Assembly (NCBI GenBank): GCA_035604615.1
Contig: DATNID010000020.1
Span: forward strand, 62,001-126,000
Source of the DNA: DATJLY01 sp035604615
GTDB taxonomy: Bacteria; Pseudomonadota; Alphaproteobacteria; ATCC43930; CGMCC-115725
Direction of reading: 5' to 3'
Length of the DNA stretch: 64,000 bases
In this document: positions 28,011 to 35,307 of the stretch, one piece after another
How the letters are laid out: every line of letters begins with the position of its first letter
How positions within the stretch are numbered: position 1 is the stretch's first letter
The notes under the pieces: generated by a model
The model's database searches: none
Seen by the model: the letters and a program-made list of their open reading frames with translations, nothing else
Told to the model about the DNA's origin: nothing
Program-made: the position numbers and the translations under genes

Positions 28011-29083
28011 CGCGCCGGCCCCATCACCAGGGACGGCAGCTCCAACGGCAGGAACCCGTAATGCCGGAGCCAGCGCAGATCGCTGTCGAAGAAGGTGCGC
28101 AGATCGGGGATGCCGTATTTCAGCATGGCGATGCGCTCGATCCCCATGCCGAAGGCGAAGCCCTGGAACTCGTCGGGATCGAGGTCGCAATTGCGCAGCA
28201 CCTTGGGGTGCACCATGCCCGAGCCGAGAATTTCCAGCCAATCCCCGCCGGCCCCGATCTTCAAGCCGCCGCCCTCGCGCGAGCAGCCGATATCGACCTC
28301 GGCGGACGGCTCGGTGAAGGGGAAGTAGCTGGGTCGGAAGCGCACCGGCAGATGCTCGATGTCGAAGAAGGCGCGGCAGAACTCGATGAGGCAGCCCTTC
28401 AAGTGCCCCATGTGGGTGGCGCGGTCGATCACCAGCCCCTCGACCTGGTGGAACATGGGCGAGTGCGTCGCGTCGTGATCGCTGCGGAAGGTGCGGCCCG
28501 GTACGATGATGCGCAGCGGCGGCTTCTTCGCCATCATGGTGCGGATCTGCACCGGCGAGGTGTGGGTGCGCAGGAGCTTGCGCTCGGCGGGGTTGGTGCC
28601 GTGCAGGTAGAACGTGTCCTGCTCCTGGCGCGCGGGATGCTCGGGCGGGATGTTGAGGGCGGTGAAGTTGTGGAAGTCGTCCTCGATGTGCGGGCCTTCC
28701 GCGACCGTGAAGCCCATCTCGCCGAAGATCGCCACCACCTCGTCGAGCGTTTGGCTGATCGGATGGATGCGGCCGTCGCCCTCGCCCCTGACCGGCAGCG
28801 ACAGGTCGACGCGCTCGGTCCGGAGGCGCTCGGCCAGCGCCGTGCCCTCGAGCTTCTGCGCCGCCGCCGCGACGGCGGCCTCGACCTCGTCCTTGAGGCG
28901 GTTCAAGGCGGCGCCGCGCTCGCGCCGCGCCTCGGGGTCGAGCGCGCCCAGCCCCTTCATCAGCTCGGTGACGCTGCCCCGGCGGCCGAGTGCGCCGACG
29001 CGCACCTGCTCGAGCGCGTCGCGGCTTTGCGCCGCGGCGATGCCGCGGATTATGTCGTCGCGAACCTGGTCGAGTGGGTCCAT
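28007..29083 (-). CDS. pheS: Phenylalanine-tRNA ligase alpha subunit
   Basis: 358 residues. An N-terminal coiled coil (residues 1-90) binds tRNA. The class II core follows, with motif 2 (FRSDHDATHSPMFHQVEG), the GEGDGRIHPISQTLDEVVAIF start of the catalytic domain and motif 3 in GFAFGMGIERIAMLKYGI. The phenylalanine pocket Ala/Gly region AFGMG is present. Start ATG 29083. Four-base overlap with pheT. It is separated from rplT by 187 bp containing repeat copy E, so it may have its own promoter or depend on read-through. Confidence 0.97.
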   Translation of the reverse strand: MDPLDQVRDDIIRGIAAAQSRDALEQVRVGALGRRGSVTELMKGLGALDPEARRERGAALNRLKDEVEAAVAAAAQKLEGTALAERLRTERVDLSLPVRGEGDGRIHPISQTLDEVVAIFGEMGFTVAEGPHIEDDFHNFTALNIPPEHPARQEQDTFYLHGTNPAERKLLRTHTSPVQIRTMMAKKPPLRIIVPGRTFRSDHDATHSPMFHQVEGLVIDRATHMGHLKGCLIEFCRAFFDIEHLPVRFRPSYFPFTEPSAEVDIGCSREGGGLKIGAGGDWLEILGSGMVHPKVLRNCDLDPDEFQGFAFGMGIERIAMLKYGIPDLRTFFDSDLRWLRHYGFLPLELPSLVMGPAR

Positions 29084-29116
29084 CGCCGGGGCGTTATCCG
29101 TTCAAGCGGAGCCGCC

Positions 29117-29218
29117 GTGCGTCCTTCGACTACGCCCCTTCGGGGCTCCGCTCAGGATGAGGGGCATTCTACAACCTTCCTCATCCTGAGCGGAGCGGAG
29201 CGAAGTCGAAGGACGCAC
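29117..29218. repeat. Intergenic palindromic repeat, copy E (with CCCCTTCGGGG insert)
   Basis: The left arm GTGCGTCCTTCGACTACGCC has the same CCCCTTCGGGG mini-hairpin as copy D before GCTCCGCTCAGGATGAGG. The right arm is CCTCATCCTGAGCGGAGCGG and on to AGTCGAAGGACGCAC. It is the only copy lying between two co-directional genes (rplT and pheS), inside a normally continuous ribosomal-protein/synthetase transcript. Confidence 0.9.
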
Positions 29219-29270
29219 ATTGTCGATGCGGCGCAGATCATGCTCAAGCGCACGAGGCCGCGCGCCCGGC

Positions 29271-29633
29271 TCACGCCTTCGCGAGCGCCGCTTGCGCCTG
29301 CGCCACCACCGCCTTGAAGGCGGCGGGCTCGCGCCCGGCGAGGTCGGCGAGCACCTTGCGGTCGAGCTCGATGCCGGCGCGCTTCAGGCCGTTGACGAGC
29401 TGCGAGTAGGTGAGGCCCTCCTCGCGCGCGCCGGCGTTGATGCGCTGGATCCACAAGGCGCGGTAATCGCGCTTCTTGTTGCGGCGGTCGCGATAGGCGT
29501 ATTGCAGCCCGTGCTCGACCCGCTCGACCGCGATGCGGAAGCTCGACTTGGCGCGGCCGCGATAGCCCTTGGCGAGCTTCAGGACCTTCTTGTGCCGGGC
29601 ATGGGCGGTGACGCCCCGTTTGACGCGCGCCAT
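29271..29633 (-). CDS. rplT: 50S ribosomal protein L20
   Basis: 120 residues, standard L20. It starts MARVKRGVTAHARHKKVLKL and has the long basic helix KGYRGRAKSSFRIAVERVEHG, then RDYRALWIQRINAGAREEG and a globular C-terminal domain. It is needed for early 50S assembly and in other bacteria represses its own operon. The start is 3 bp after the rpmI stop. Confidence 0.97.
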   Translation of the reverse strand: MARVKRGVTAHARHKKVLKLAKGYRGRAKSSFRIAVERVEHGLQYAYRDRRNKKRDYRALWIQRINAGAREEGLTYSQLVNGLKRAGIELDRKVLADLAGREPAAFKAVVAQAQAALAKA

Positions 29634-29636
29634 GGC

Positions 29637-29840
29637 TCAGCCCCGCATGTACGGCATGTAGGTGAGCACGAGATGGGCGTCGCCTTTTTGCAGGGTCACC
29701 GTGCCCTTGGCGTTGCGCTTGGCGCGCTTCGACTTGTTGATGAGGAGATGGCGCTTGTAGGCGTTGGCCACCTTGACCTTGCCGGAAGCGGTGCGCCCGA
29801 AGCGCTTCTTCGCTCCGCTCTTCGTCTTGAGCTTGGGCAT
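29637..29840 (-). CDS. rpmI: 50S ribosomal protein L35
   Basis: 67 residues: MPKLKTKSGAKKRFGRTASG, then AYKRHLLINKSKRAKRNAKG and a C-terminal MPYMRG, as in alphaproteobacterial L35. It is normally immediately downstream of infC; here two unrelated genes separate them by about 1.5 kb. A candidate promoter lies about 70 bp upstream (29908-29937). Confidence 0.97.
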   Translation of the reverse strand: MPKLKTKSGAKKRFGRTASGKVKVANAYKRHLLINKSKRAKRNAKGTVTLQKGDAHLVLTYMPYMRG

Positions 29841-29907
29841 TTCCGTCCTTTCGCAGGAGATTTTGAGCGGCGAGGCATGCCCTTGGGCCCCTACCGCGAA
29901 GGCGCGG

Positions 29908-29937
29908 GTTATAGCGGCCCGGCGCCCGCCTTGGCAA
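29908..29937 (-). promoter_or_regulatory. Candidate sigma70-type promoter for rpmI-rplT
   Basis: On the minus strand, TTGCCA (29937-29932), an 18-base spacer, then TATAAC (29913-29908). That gives a 5' leader of about 60 bases before rpmI. It would compensate for the separation from infC. This is pattern-based only. Confidence 0.5.
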
Positions 29938-29940
29938 GCC

Positions 29941-30477
29941 TCACGCCATGACGCGCTCGAGATTGGCGCGCTCCAGGAATGCCTTCTCCGGCACGCCCGC
30001 GCGCAGGCGCTTCAGCATCTCGTCGGGATCGAACTCGACGCCCAGCGGGTTCTCGGCGAAGGCGCGCGAACGCATGAACGCCTTGCAGTCGGCGACATCG
30101 GGGAAATTGTCGACCTGGATCTCGAGCCCGTTGCCGTCGGGGTCGTGATAGTAGAGCGACGTGGTGGGCCCGTGATTAATGCACCAGTGCGGCACCACGC
30201 CCTGCTTCTTCAGCCGCTCGTAGGTGCCGAGCAGCTCGCCCAGCGAGGCGAAGGTGAAGGCGACGTGGTGCAGCCCGACCTCGTGCTCGCGCCGCGCCTC
30301 GAACGGGCCGAAGGCGACGAAGGCGATGCGGTGGTGCTCGTCGTCATAGGCCAAGAAGCAGAGCTTGTCGTCCTGGTGCACCACCTCGCCGCCGAGCACG
30401 GCCAGGTACCAGTCGCGCATCTCGGCGATGCGGTTCGTCTGCAGCACGTAGTGCGAGAGCTTCACCGGCGATACCAT
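29941..30477 (-). CDS. VOC-family (glyoxalase/extradiol dioxygenase-like) protein
   Basis: 178 residues. It has the vicinal-oxygen-chelate beta-alpha-beta-beta-beta fold with candidate metal ligands His9 (KLSHYVLQT), His70 or His71 (GLHHVAFTF) and Glu119 (GNGLEIQVD), as in one-module ring-cleaving dioxygenases (biphenyl-2,3-diol type). The HDPDGNGLEIQ signature is typical. Candidate activities are catechol-type extradiol cleavage, glyoxalase or isomerase. It lies with the binding-protein-like gene (16 bp upstream) between infC and rpmI, an unusual place for a catabolic gene. Confidence 0.85.
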   Translation of the reverse strand: MVSPVKLSHYVLQTNRIAEMRDWYLAVLGGEVVHQDDKLCFLAYDDEHHRIAFVAFGPFEARREHEVGLHHVAFTFASLGELLGTYERLKKQGVVPHWCINHGPTTSLYYHDPDGNGLEIQVDNFPDVADCKAFMRSRAFAENPLGVEFDPDEMLKRLRAGVPEKAFLERANLERVMA

Positions 30478-30493
30478 GACAGCCTCCCTCTCC

Positions 30494-31354
30494 TCACACG
30501 ACCAGCGCGGCGTGCTGGCTCTCGCCCGAGGCGAGGCCCCACGACTTCATCCACTCATAGGCCCGCGCGAACGGCTCGATGTCGTAAGTGTCGACATGCT
30601 TGTAGCGCACGAAGGCGCGCAACAGTTCATTATGCTGCAAGGCGCCCTTGGCCTGCGCCGCCACGTGATGGGCATAGCGGTAGAAGTCCGCGTTGATGAG
30701 ATCGACCGCCCGGTTCTCGGCGTCGTAATAAGCCTTGCGCTCCTCTGCCGTTAGGTGCGGCGCGATCACCTCGCCGCCGCGATAGAACTCGGCCGCGATG
30801 ATGTGCGCGCCGTCCTTGAGGGCGAGGCTGATGAACGGCTCCATCACCGTGACGGCACGGTAGGTGCCGTTCTTCAGCCCTTCCCAGCGCCGCTGCGGCA
30901 AGCCGCCGGGCGCGATCTTGACATGCGCGCGCCCCAACGCGCCCTCGAGCATCTGCAATGTCGTGTAGTGCGAGCCGGTCAGCTCCTGCACCACCACCGG
31001 TACGTCGGCCAGGTCGCGCGGCACCTGGAGCGTGTCGTCGAAGGTCACGATCGCCTGCGCCGCGACCGCGGCCCGGAGCGCCGCGAGCTTGCCGCCGCGG
31101 GTGCCGCGCTCGAGCCGGTCGATCGAGGCCCACTCGCACACGTTGTAGCTGTCGGCGGTGCCGCACTCGAACTGCCCTTCCTTGAGGCGCTCGAGGAACT
31201 TGGTCTCGGGCGTGTCGCGCTCGCGGTCCTCGTAGGTCGCGGACATGGCGACCTCGAGACCGGCCTTATCGAACAGACCTTCCTCGATCCCCACCAGCAC
31301 CGGCAGGTCGAAGACCGGGTTGTTGGGGGCAATTCGCACTATCGGGTTGGCCAT
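30494..31354 (-). CDS. Periplasmic-binding-protein-fold (NMT1-like) protein without a signal peptide
   Basis: 286 residues. NMT1/SsuA-like strings are present (FDLPVLVGIEEGLFDKAGLEV, FECGTADSYNVCEWASIDRL, PVVVQELTGSHYTTLQMLEG, LKNGTYRAVTVMEPF), but the N terminus MANPIVRIAPNNPVF is not a signal sequence. ATG 31354 has AAGGAG at 7 bases, so the start is sound. It could be a cytoplasmic sensor or enzyme that has borrowed this fold; 4,5-dihydroxyphthalate decarboxylase-type enzymes do so. It is paired with a VOC protein, which favours an enzyme or ligand-sensing role in aromatic degradation. Inserted between infC and rpmI. Confidence 0.7.
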   Translation of the reverse strand: MANPIVRIAPNNPVFDLPVLVGIEEGLFDKAGLEVAMSATYEDRERDTPETKFLERLKEGQFECGTADSYNVCEWASIDRLERGTRGGKLAALRAAVAAQAIVTFDDTLQVPRDLADVPVVVQELTGSHYTTLQMLEGALGRAHVKIAPGGLPQRRWEGLKNGTYRAVTVMEPFISLALKDGAHIIAAEFYRGGEVIAPHLTAEERKAYYDAENRAVDLINADFYRYAHHVAAQAKGALQHNELLRAFVRYKHVDTYDIEPFARAYEWMKSWGLASGESQHAALVV

Positions 31355-31377
31355 CGTTCCGCTCCTTGTCCGATCCG

Positions 31378-31914
31378 TTATTTCGGCGACATGACCATGG
31401 TCATCTGCCGCCCTTCCATGCGCGGGTGCTGCTCGATCTTGGCGACCTTGTCGAGATCGTCGCGCACGCGCATGAGCACGTTCATGCCGAGCTCCTGGTG
31501 CGCCAGCTCGCGGCCGCGAAAGCGCATGGTCACCTTGACCTTGTCGCCCTCGTCGATGAATTTCTGCATGCTGCGCATCTTCACGTCGTAGTCGTGATCG
31601 TCGATGCCGGGGCGCAGCTTGATCTCCTTGACCTCGATGACCTTCTGCTTCTTGCGCGCCTCGTTCTTCTTCTTCTGCTCTTCGTATTTGAATTTGCCGA
31701 AATCGAGGATCTTGCACACCGGCGGGTCGGCGGTCGCCGCGATTTCCACGAGATCGAGCCCGGCCTCGCCGGCTTTGATCAGGGCGTCGCCTCGGCTCAC
31801 GACCCCCAACATCTCGCCGCGTTCGTCGACGAGCCGCACCTTGAGTGCGGTGATCTCCTGGTTGATGCGCGGCCCGTCCCGGGTCGGCGACATCGGCTGA
31901 GTCAGTCTGGCGAT
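31378..31914 (-). CDS. infC: Translation initiation factor IF-3, with probable ATC start codon
   Basis: IF-3 with both domains: the N-terminal RINQEITALKVRLVDERGEMLGV, the linker KYEEQKKKNEARKKQKVIEVKEIKLRPGIDDHDY (in pieces) and the C-terminal domain KVTMRFRGRELAHQELG ending MEGRQMTMVMSPK. The first ATG is at 31893, but no ribosome site precedes it. In the same frame, ATC at 31914-31912 lies 6 bases after AAGGAGG (31927-31921). Reading from there adds IARLTQP, similar to alphaproteobacterial IF-3 N termini, and gives 178 residues. A rare start codon is a known device for IF-3 autoregulation. It is 85 bp downstream of thrS. Confidence 0.93.
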   Translation of the reverse strand: MARLTQPMSPTRDGPRINQEITALKVRLVDERGEMLGVVSRGDALIKAGEAGLDLVEIAATADPPVCKILDFGKFKYEEQKKKNEARKKQKVIEVKEIKLRPGIDDHDYDVKMRSMQKFIDEGDKVKVTMRFRGRELAHQELGMNVLMRVRDDLDKVAKIEQHPRMEGRQMTMVMSPK

Positions 31915-31927
31915 CTGCCACCTCCTT
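31912..31927 (-). promoter_or_regulatory. Ribosome-binding site and ATC start of infC
   Basis: AAGGAGG at 31927-31921, spacer TGGCAG, start ATC 31914-31912. No ATG, GTG or TTG in the frame has a comparable ribosome site. IF-3 discriminates against non-standard start codons, so this arrangement would let IF-3 repress its own synthesis. Confidence 0.7.
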
Positions 31928-31999
31928 CACATGGTTGACGAATTCGCCCGCGCCGGAGCCCGCTCCTCGGGCCTTCGCGGCGTGGACGAGGCGGCCCGG

Positions 32000-33931
32000 T
32001 CACAAGGACGGCGCCGCTGCCTCCGCTTTCAATCTACCGATGGCCTCATCGAGCGCAAGGATTTCTTGCTCGCGCCCGCCCAGACGACGCAGCGCGACCG
32101 ACCTCGTCTCCGCCTCGCGCCGCCCTACCACCAGCAACGCGGGGATCTTGGCGAGGCTGTGCTCGCGGATCTTGTAGTTGATCTTCTCGTTGGAGAGATC
32201 GCTCTCGGCGCGCACGCCGGCCTGCGCCAGCGCCGCCATGACCTCGCCCGCGTAAGCGTCCGCATCCGAGGTGATGGTCAGCACCTTGGCCTGCACCGGC
32301 GCCAGCCACAGCGGGAAGCGGCCGGAATGATGCTCGATCAGGATGGCGATGAAGCGCTCGAGCGATCCCAGGATGGCGCGGTGCAGCATCACCGGGCGGT
32401 GACGCTGCCCGTCCTCGCCGATATAGCTCGCATCGAGCCGCTCCGGCAGCACGAAATCGACTTGCAGCGTGCCGCATTGCCAGTCGCGGCCGAGCGCGTC
32501 GCGCAGCACGAATTCGAGCTTCGGCCCGTAGAACGCGCCCTCGCCGGGATTGAGCGTGGTCTCGAGCCTGGCGGCCTCGCATGCCGCCTTGAGCGCGCCC
32601 TCGGCGCGGTCCCACGTCGCGTCGCTGCCGGCACGGTTGGCTGGGCGGTCGGAGAATTTCACCGTCACGTCGGTGAAGCCGAAATCGGCATAGACCGAGC
32701 GCAGCAGGTCGCAGAAGGCGATGCTCTCGGCGGTGATCTGGTCCTCGGTGCAGAAGATATGCGCGTCGTCCTGGGTGAAGGCGCGCACCCGCATGATGCC
32801 GTGCAATGCGCCCGACGGCTCGTTGCGGTGGCAGGCGCCGAATTCCGCCATGCGGAGCGGCAGCTCGCGATAGGAGTGAAGCTGCTGGCGATAGATCAGC
32901 ACATGGCAGGGGCAGCTCATCGGCTTCACCGCCAGCACGCGGTCGCCGTCCTCGTCGGCCACGGTGAACATCGCCTGGCGGAACTTGTCCCAATGGCCCG
33001 AGGCGATCCACAGCGAGCGGTCGACCAGTTGCGGCGTGTGCACCTCGACATAGCCGGCGCGGTCGAGGCGGCGGCGGATATAGGTCTCGATGGTGCGGTA
33101 GAGCGTCCAGCCCCTGGGGTGCCAGAACACGCTCCCCGCCGCCTCTTCCTGGAGATGGAACAGGCCCAGCTCGCGGCCCAGGCGGCGATGGTCGCGCTTG
33201 TCCGCCTCCTCGAGCTGGAAGAGATACTGCTTCAGCTCCTTGTCGCTGGCCCAGGCGGTGCCGTAGACGCGCTGCAATTGCGCGTTCTTGGCGTCGCCGC
33301 GCCAATAGGCCCCGGCCACCTTCATCAGCTTGAAGGCGTGACCGAGCTTGCCGGTCGAAGGGAGATGGGGGCCGGCGCAGAGATCGACGAAGCCGCCCTG
33401 GCGATAGAGGCTGATCGCCTCGTCCTTGGGAATCTCGTGGATCCATTCGGCCTTGTAGGTCTCGCCCAGCGAGGTGAAGAACGCCACCGCCTTGTCGCGC
33501 TCCCATTCCTCGCGCGCGATCGGCTCGTCGCGGTCGACGATCTCGTGCATGCGCGCCTCGATGCGCTCGAGATCGTCAGGCGTGAACGGGGTGGCGCGCG
33601 CGAAATCGTAATAGAAGCCGGTGTCGGTCGAGGGGCCGAACGTGACCTGCGTCTCGGGATAAAGCTCCTTCACCGCCTCGGCCATGACGTGCGCCGCGTC
33701 GTGGCGGATGATCTCGAGCGCCTCCGGCCGGTCGCGCGTGACGATCGCGACCTGCGCGTCGGACGCTATGGGCGAGGCGAGATCGGCGAGCCTGCCGTCG
33801 ATCTTGATCGCCACCGCGGCCTTGGCGAGGCCGGGCCCGATGGCGCGCGCCACCTCCTCGCCGGTGACCCCGGGCGCGAAACTCCGCACCGCCCCGTCGG
33901 GCAGCGTGATCGAGATCTGCGCGTCGCTCAT
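32000..33931 (-). CDS. thrS: Threonine-tRNA ligase
   Basis: 643 residues, full length. The domains are an N-terminal TGS domain (ISITLPDGAVRSFAPG), the second editing domain with RHDAAHVMAEAVKELYP (HxxxH motif) and LCAGPHLPSTG (the conserved Cys-x3-His), the class II core with MSCPCHVLIY (zinc Cys) and FRIGACHRNEPSGALHG-type motif 2, and the C-terminal anticodon domain. ATG 33931 starts the TGS domain; the frame allows 33967. It heads the thrS-infC transcript. Its 5' side faces the AT-rich island. Confidence 0.97.
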   Translation of the reverse strand: MSDAQISITLPDGAVRSFAPGVTGEEVARAIGPGLAKAAVAIKIDGRLADLASPIASDAQVAIVTRDRPEALEIIRHDAAHVMAEAVKELYPETQVTFGPSTDTGFYYDFARATPFTPDDLERIEARMHEIVDRDEPIAREEWERDKAVAFFTSLGETYKAEWIHEIPKDEAISLYRQGGFVDLCAGPHLPSTGKLGHAFKLMKVAGAYWRGDAKNAQLQRVYGTAWASDKELKQYLFQLEEADKRDHRRLGRELGLFHLQEEAAGSVFWHPRGWTLYRTIETYIRRRLDRAGYVEVHTPQLVDRSLWIASGHWDKFRQAMFTVADEDGDRVLAVKPMSCPCHVLIYRQQLHSYRELPLRMAEFGACHRNEPSGALHGIMRVRAFTQDDAHIFCTEDQITAESIAFCDLLRSVYADFGFTDVTVKFSDRPANRAGSDATWDRAEGALKAACEAARLETTLNPGEGAFYGPKLEFVLRDALGRDWQCGTLQVDFVLPERLDASYIGEDGQRHRPVMLHRAILGSLERFIAILIEHHSGRFPLWLAPVQAKVLTITSDADAYAGEVMAALAQAGVRAESDLSNEKINYKIREHSLAKIPALLVVGRREAETRSVALRRLGGREQEILALDEAIGRLKAEAAAPSL

Positions 33932-34012
33932 GGCATCGGATTTAGCCGAAGGGGAGCGCGGCGGCAACCACGGCGGCTGCGAGGGCGGCGCAGCATGCGG
34001 CGCTTGCAGAAT

Positions 34013-34341
34013 TCACGAGGCGAATTGAACGGGGCGAACGCCCTCTTTGCGAAAATCGCCTTCGACCGCCTGGATGAAGCGAATGTCGTTGATGATCTCA
34101 GCCTGCCGATCTTCGTCGAGCGTCGGTGCCTGCAGGCACTCTTTCAGCCACGTCTCGAACCGCTCGAGCGCGGTCAACGTGAGGGCCGCGATGTCGGGGG
34201 GCAGATTTTCGTCGGTTTGTCGAGCGAGCGGATCGTGGCATTGAAAGCGTTCAGATCGATAGAACCGACGCCGCGTAATTCCCCTTGGCGATTAAATTCC
34301 ATCAACCGCCCAATACGCAACACTTCCCATGCCGAGAGCAT
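34013..34341 (-). pseudogene. Frameshifted hypothetical gene (third gene of the AT-rich island cassette)
   Basis: From ATG 34341 one frame reads MLSAWEVLRIGRLMEFNRQG, then ELRGVGSIDLNAFNATIRSLDK. From about 34216 the sense continues in another frame: TDENLPPDIAALTLTALERF, ETWLKECLQAPTLDEDRQAE and IINDIRFIQAVEGDFRKEG, to TGA at 34013. The 329-base length is one short of a multiple of three, consistent with loss of one A in a CAAAC stretch. Repaired, it would be 109 residues, acidic and helical. It starts 5 bases after the stop of the preceding gene. I do not recognise the family. A sequencing error is also possible. Confidence 0.6.
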
Positions 34342-34346
34342 CCGGG

Positions 34347-34670
34347 CTAATGGGCCGCTTCAGCGGCCGTAGCTTCTTTTTGTAAGTCGCCCAAAATTGC
34401 ATAGGTGTACGCTAGATCATTCTTCAATTCCGACTCGGCATCTTCGGTAGGGCGCCCATATTCGAGGCGTTCTCTGATCTTGAGTTGTAGATGTTCCAAC
34501 GCTCGAATGGCGACGGTTGCAGGGGGGCCAACAAGTTCTCCGCGGTGAGGCGCTTCCTCCCAACCGCGCCATACATTACGAGCCCGATAGTCTGGCAAAA
34601 GCCGGACGGCATCGGCAACCAACCGAAAGGCTTTGGGGGACAGCTTCATGAAAAAACATCCTAGCCTCAT
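34347..34670 (-). CDS. Small hypothetical protein, candidate partner (antitoxin/immunity) of the Tse2-like protein
   Basis: 107 residues from ATG 34670, or 100 from ATG 34649 (MKLSPKAFRLVADAVRLLPD), which has AGGA upstream. Mostly helical and charged (HLQLKIRERLEYGRPTEDAESE). It begins 6 bases after the stop of the Tse2-like gene and ends 5 bases before the frameshifted gene, so the three form a cassette. No family recognised. By position and size it could be an antitoxin or immunity protein, but nothing in the sequence proves this. Confidence 0.6.
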   Translation of the reverse strand: MRLGCFFMKLSPKAFRLVADAVRLLPDYRARNVWRGWEEAPHRGELVGPPATVAIRALEHLQLKIRERLEYGRPTEDAESELKNDLAYTYAILGDLQKEATAAEAAH

Positions 34671-34676
34671 AATTTG

Positions 34677-35009
34677 CTAGACGAGAACAAAATTCTTATT
34701 AACTGCCAGTAGCGCGGCTTCGAAATCTGCTAGGGGCATGTCGGCTCTCGGCTCCCATAGCCAATGATTCCCCGTATCGTTGTGCAGGACTAACGCCCTA
34801 TCGTCATATGGGTTCCCGGCCGGCAGGCGCCACCATTTGCCCGTGATGGCTGGATGAATGGTCTCAAACGTTGACGCGCCGCCAGAGCCAGCCTCGACCC
34901 AATCAACACCATTTTTCTTGTAAATAGTAATTTCATCGGGCCGGACGCAGTACAGTCTTGCGTGCGAAGCGTTACCGACCCGCAAATGATCTCTGTCGGT
35001 GATGCCCAT
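34677..35009 (-). CDS. Tse2-like ADP-ribosyltransferase-fold toxin candidate
   Basis: 110 residues. From memory of the Tse2 family (a type VI secretion toxin of Pseudomonas with related orphan and toxin-antitoxin members), these parts align: DEITIYKKNGVDWVEAGSGG, then AST-F-E (Gly43-Gly-Ala-Ser-Thr-Phe), GKWWRLPAGNPYDD, NHWLWEPRADMPL, and an F-x2-A-L-x3-N-x2-F end. ATG 35009 has GGGGGAGGG upstream. It lies in AT-richer DNA, followed at once by a small helical protein. It would act in the cytosol; whether it is delivered by secretion or is a chromosomal toxin is unknown. It has no signal peptide. Alternative: an unrelated small protein with chance similarity. Confidence 0.55.
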   Translation of the reverse strand: MGITDRDHLRVGNASHARLYCVRPDEITIYKKNGVDWVEAGSGGASTFETIHPAITGKWWRLPAGNPYDDRALVLHNDTGNHWLWEPRADMPLADFEAALLAVNKNFVLV

Positions 35010-35307
35010 ATTCCGCCCTCCCCCTCATGTAGTCCAAAAGGGTCCTTATGTGGCTAACGAGTGACAACCGCGAACCGCTCCCGTGAGGTTGCATTTCACC
35101 CTCCGATTCGTGATGAGAAAGGCGTTACGCCGACCGTGCTGCCGGGTTGCCTGAACCCGACAACACAATCTGTCCGCTAGGTTTTGAACGCGCGGGATTT
35201 CCTCACTTGGAACCTACCTTTCCCCGGCACTTCAGCCGGCTTGAAGCAGCGATTGACAACCGCATAAACACGGGCCACGGCGGCACAAGGCGCCGTCGTC
35301 CGATCCG

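Noticed and set aside
31931..34372. 813-codon open frame on the plus strand antisense to thrS
   Set aside because: High-GC antisense frame; thrS on the other strand has complete domains and motifs, while this frame has Ala/Arg/Val-rich low-complexity translation and no family likeness.
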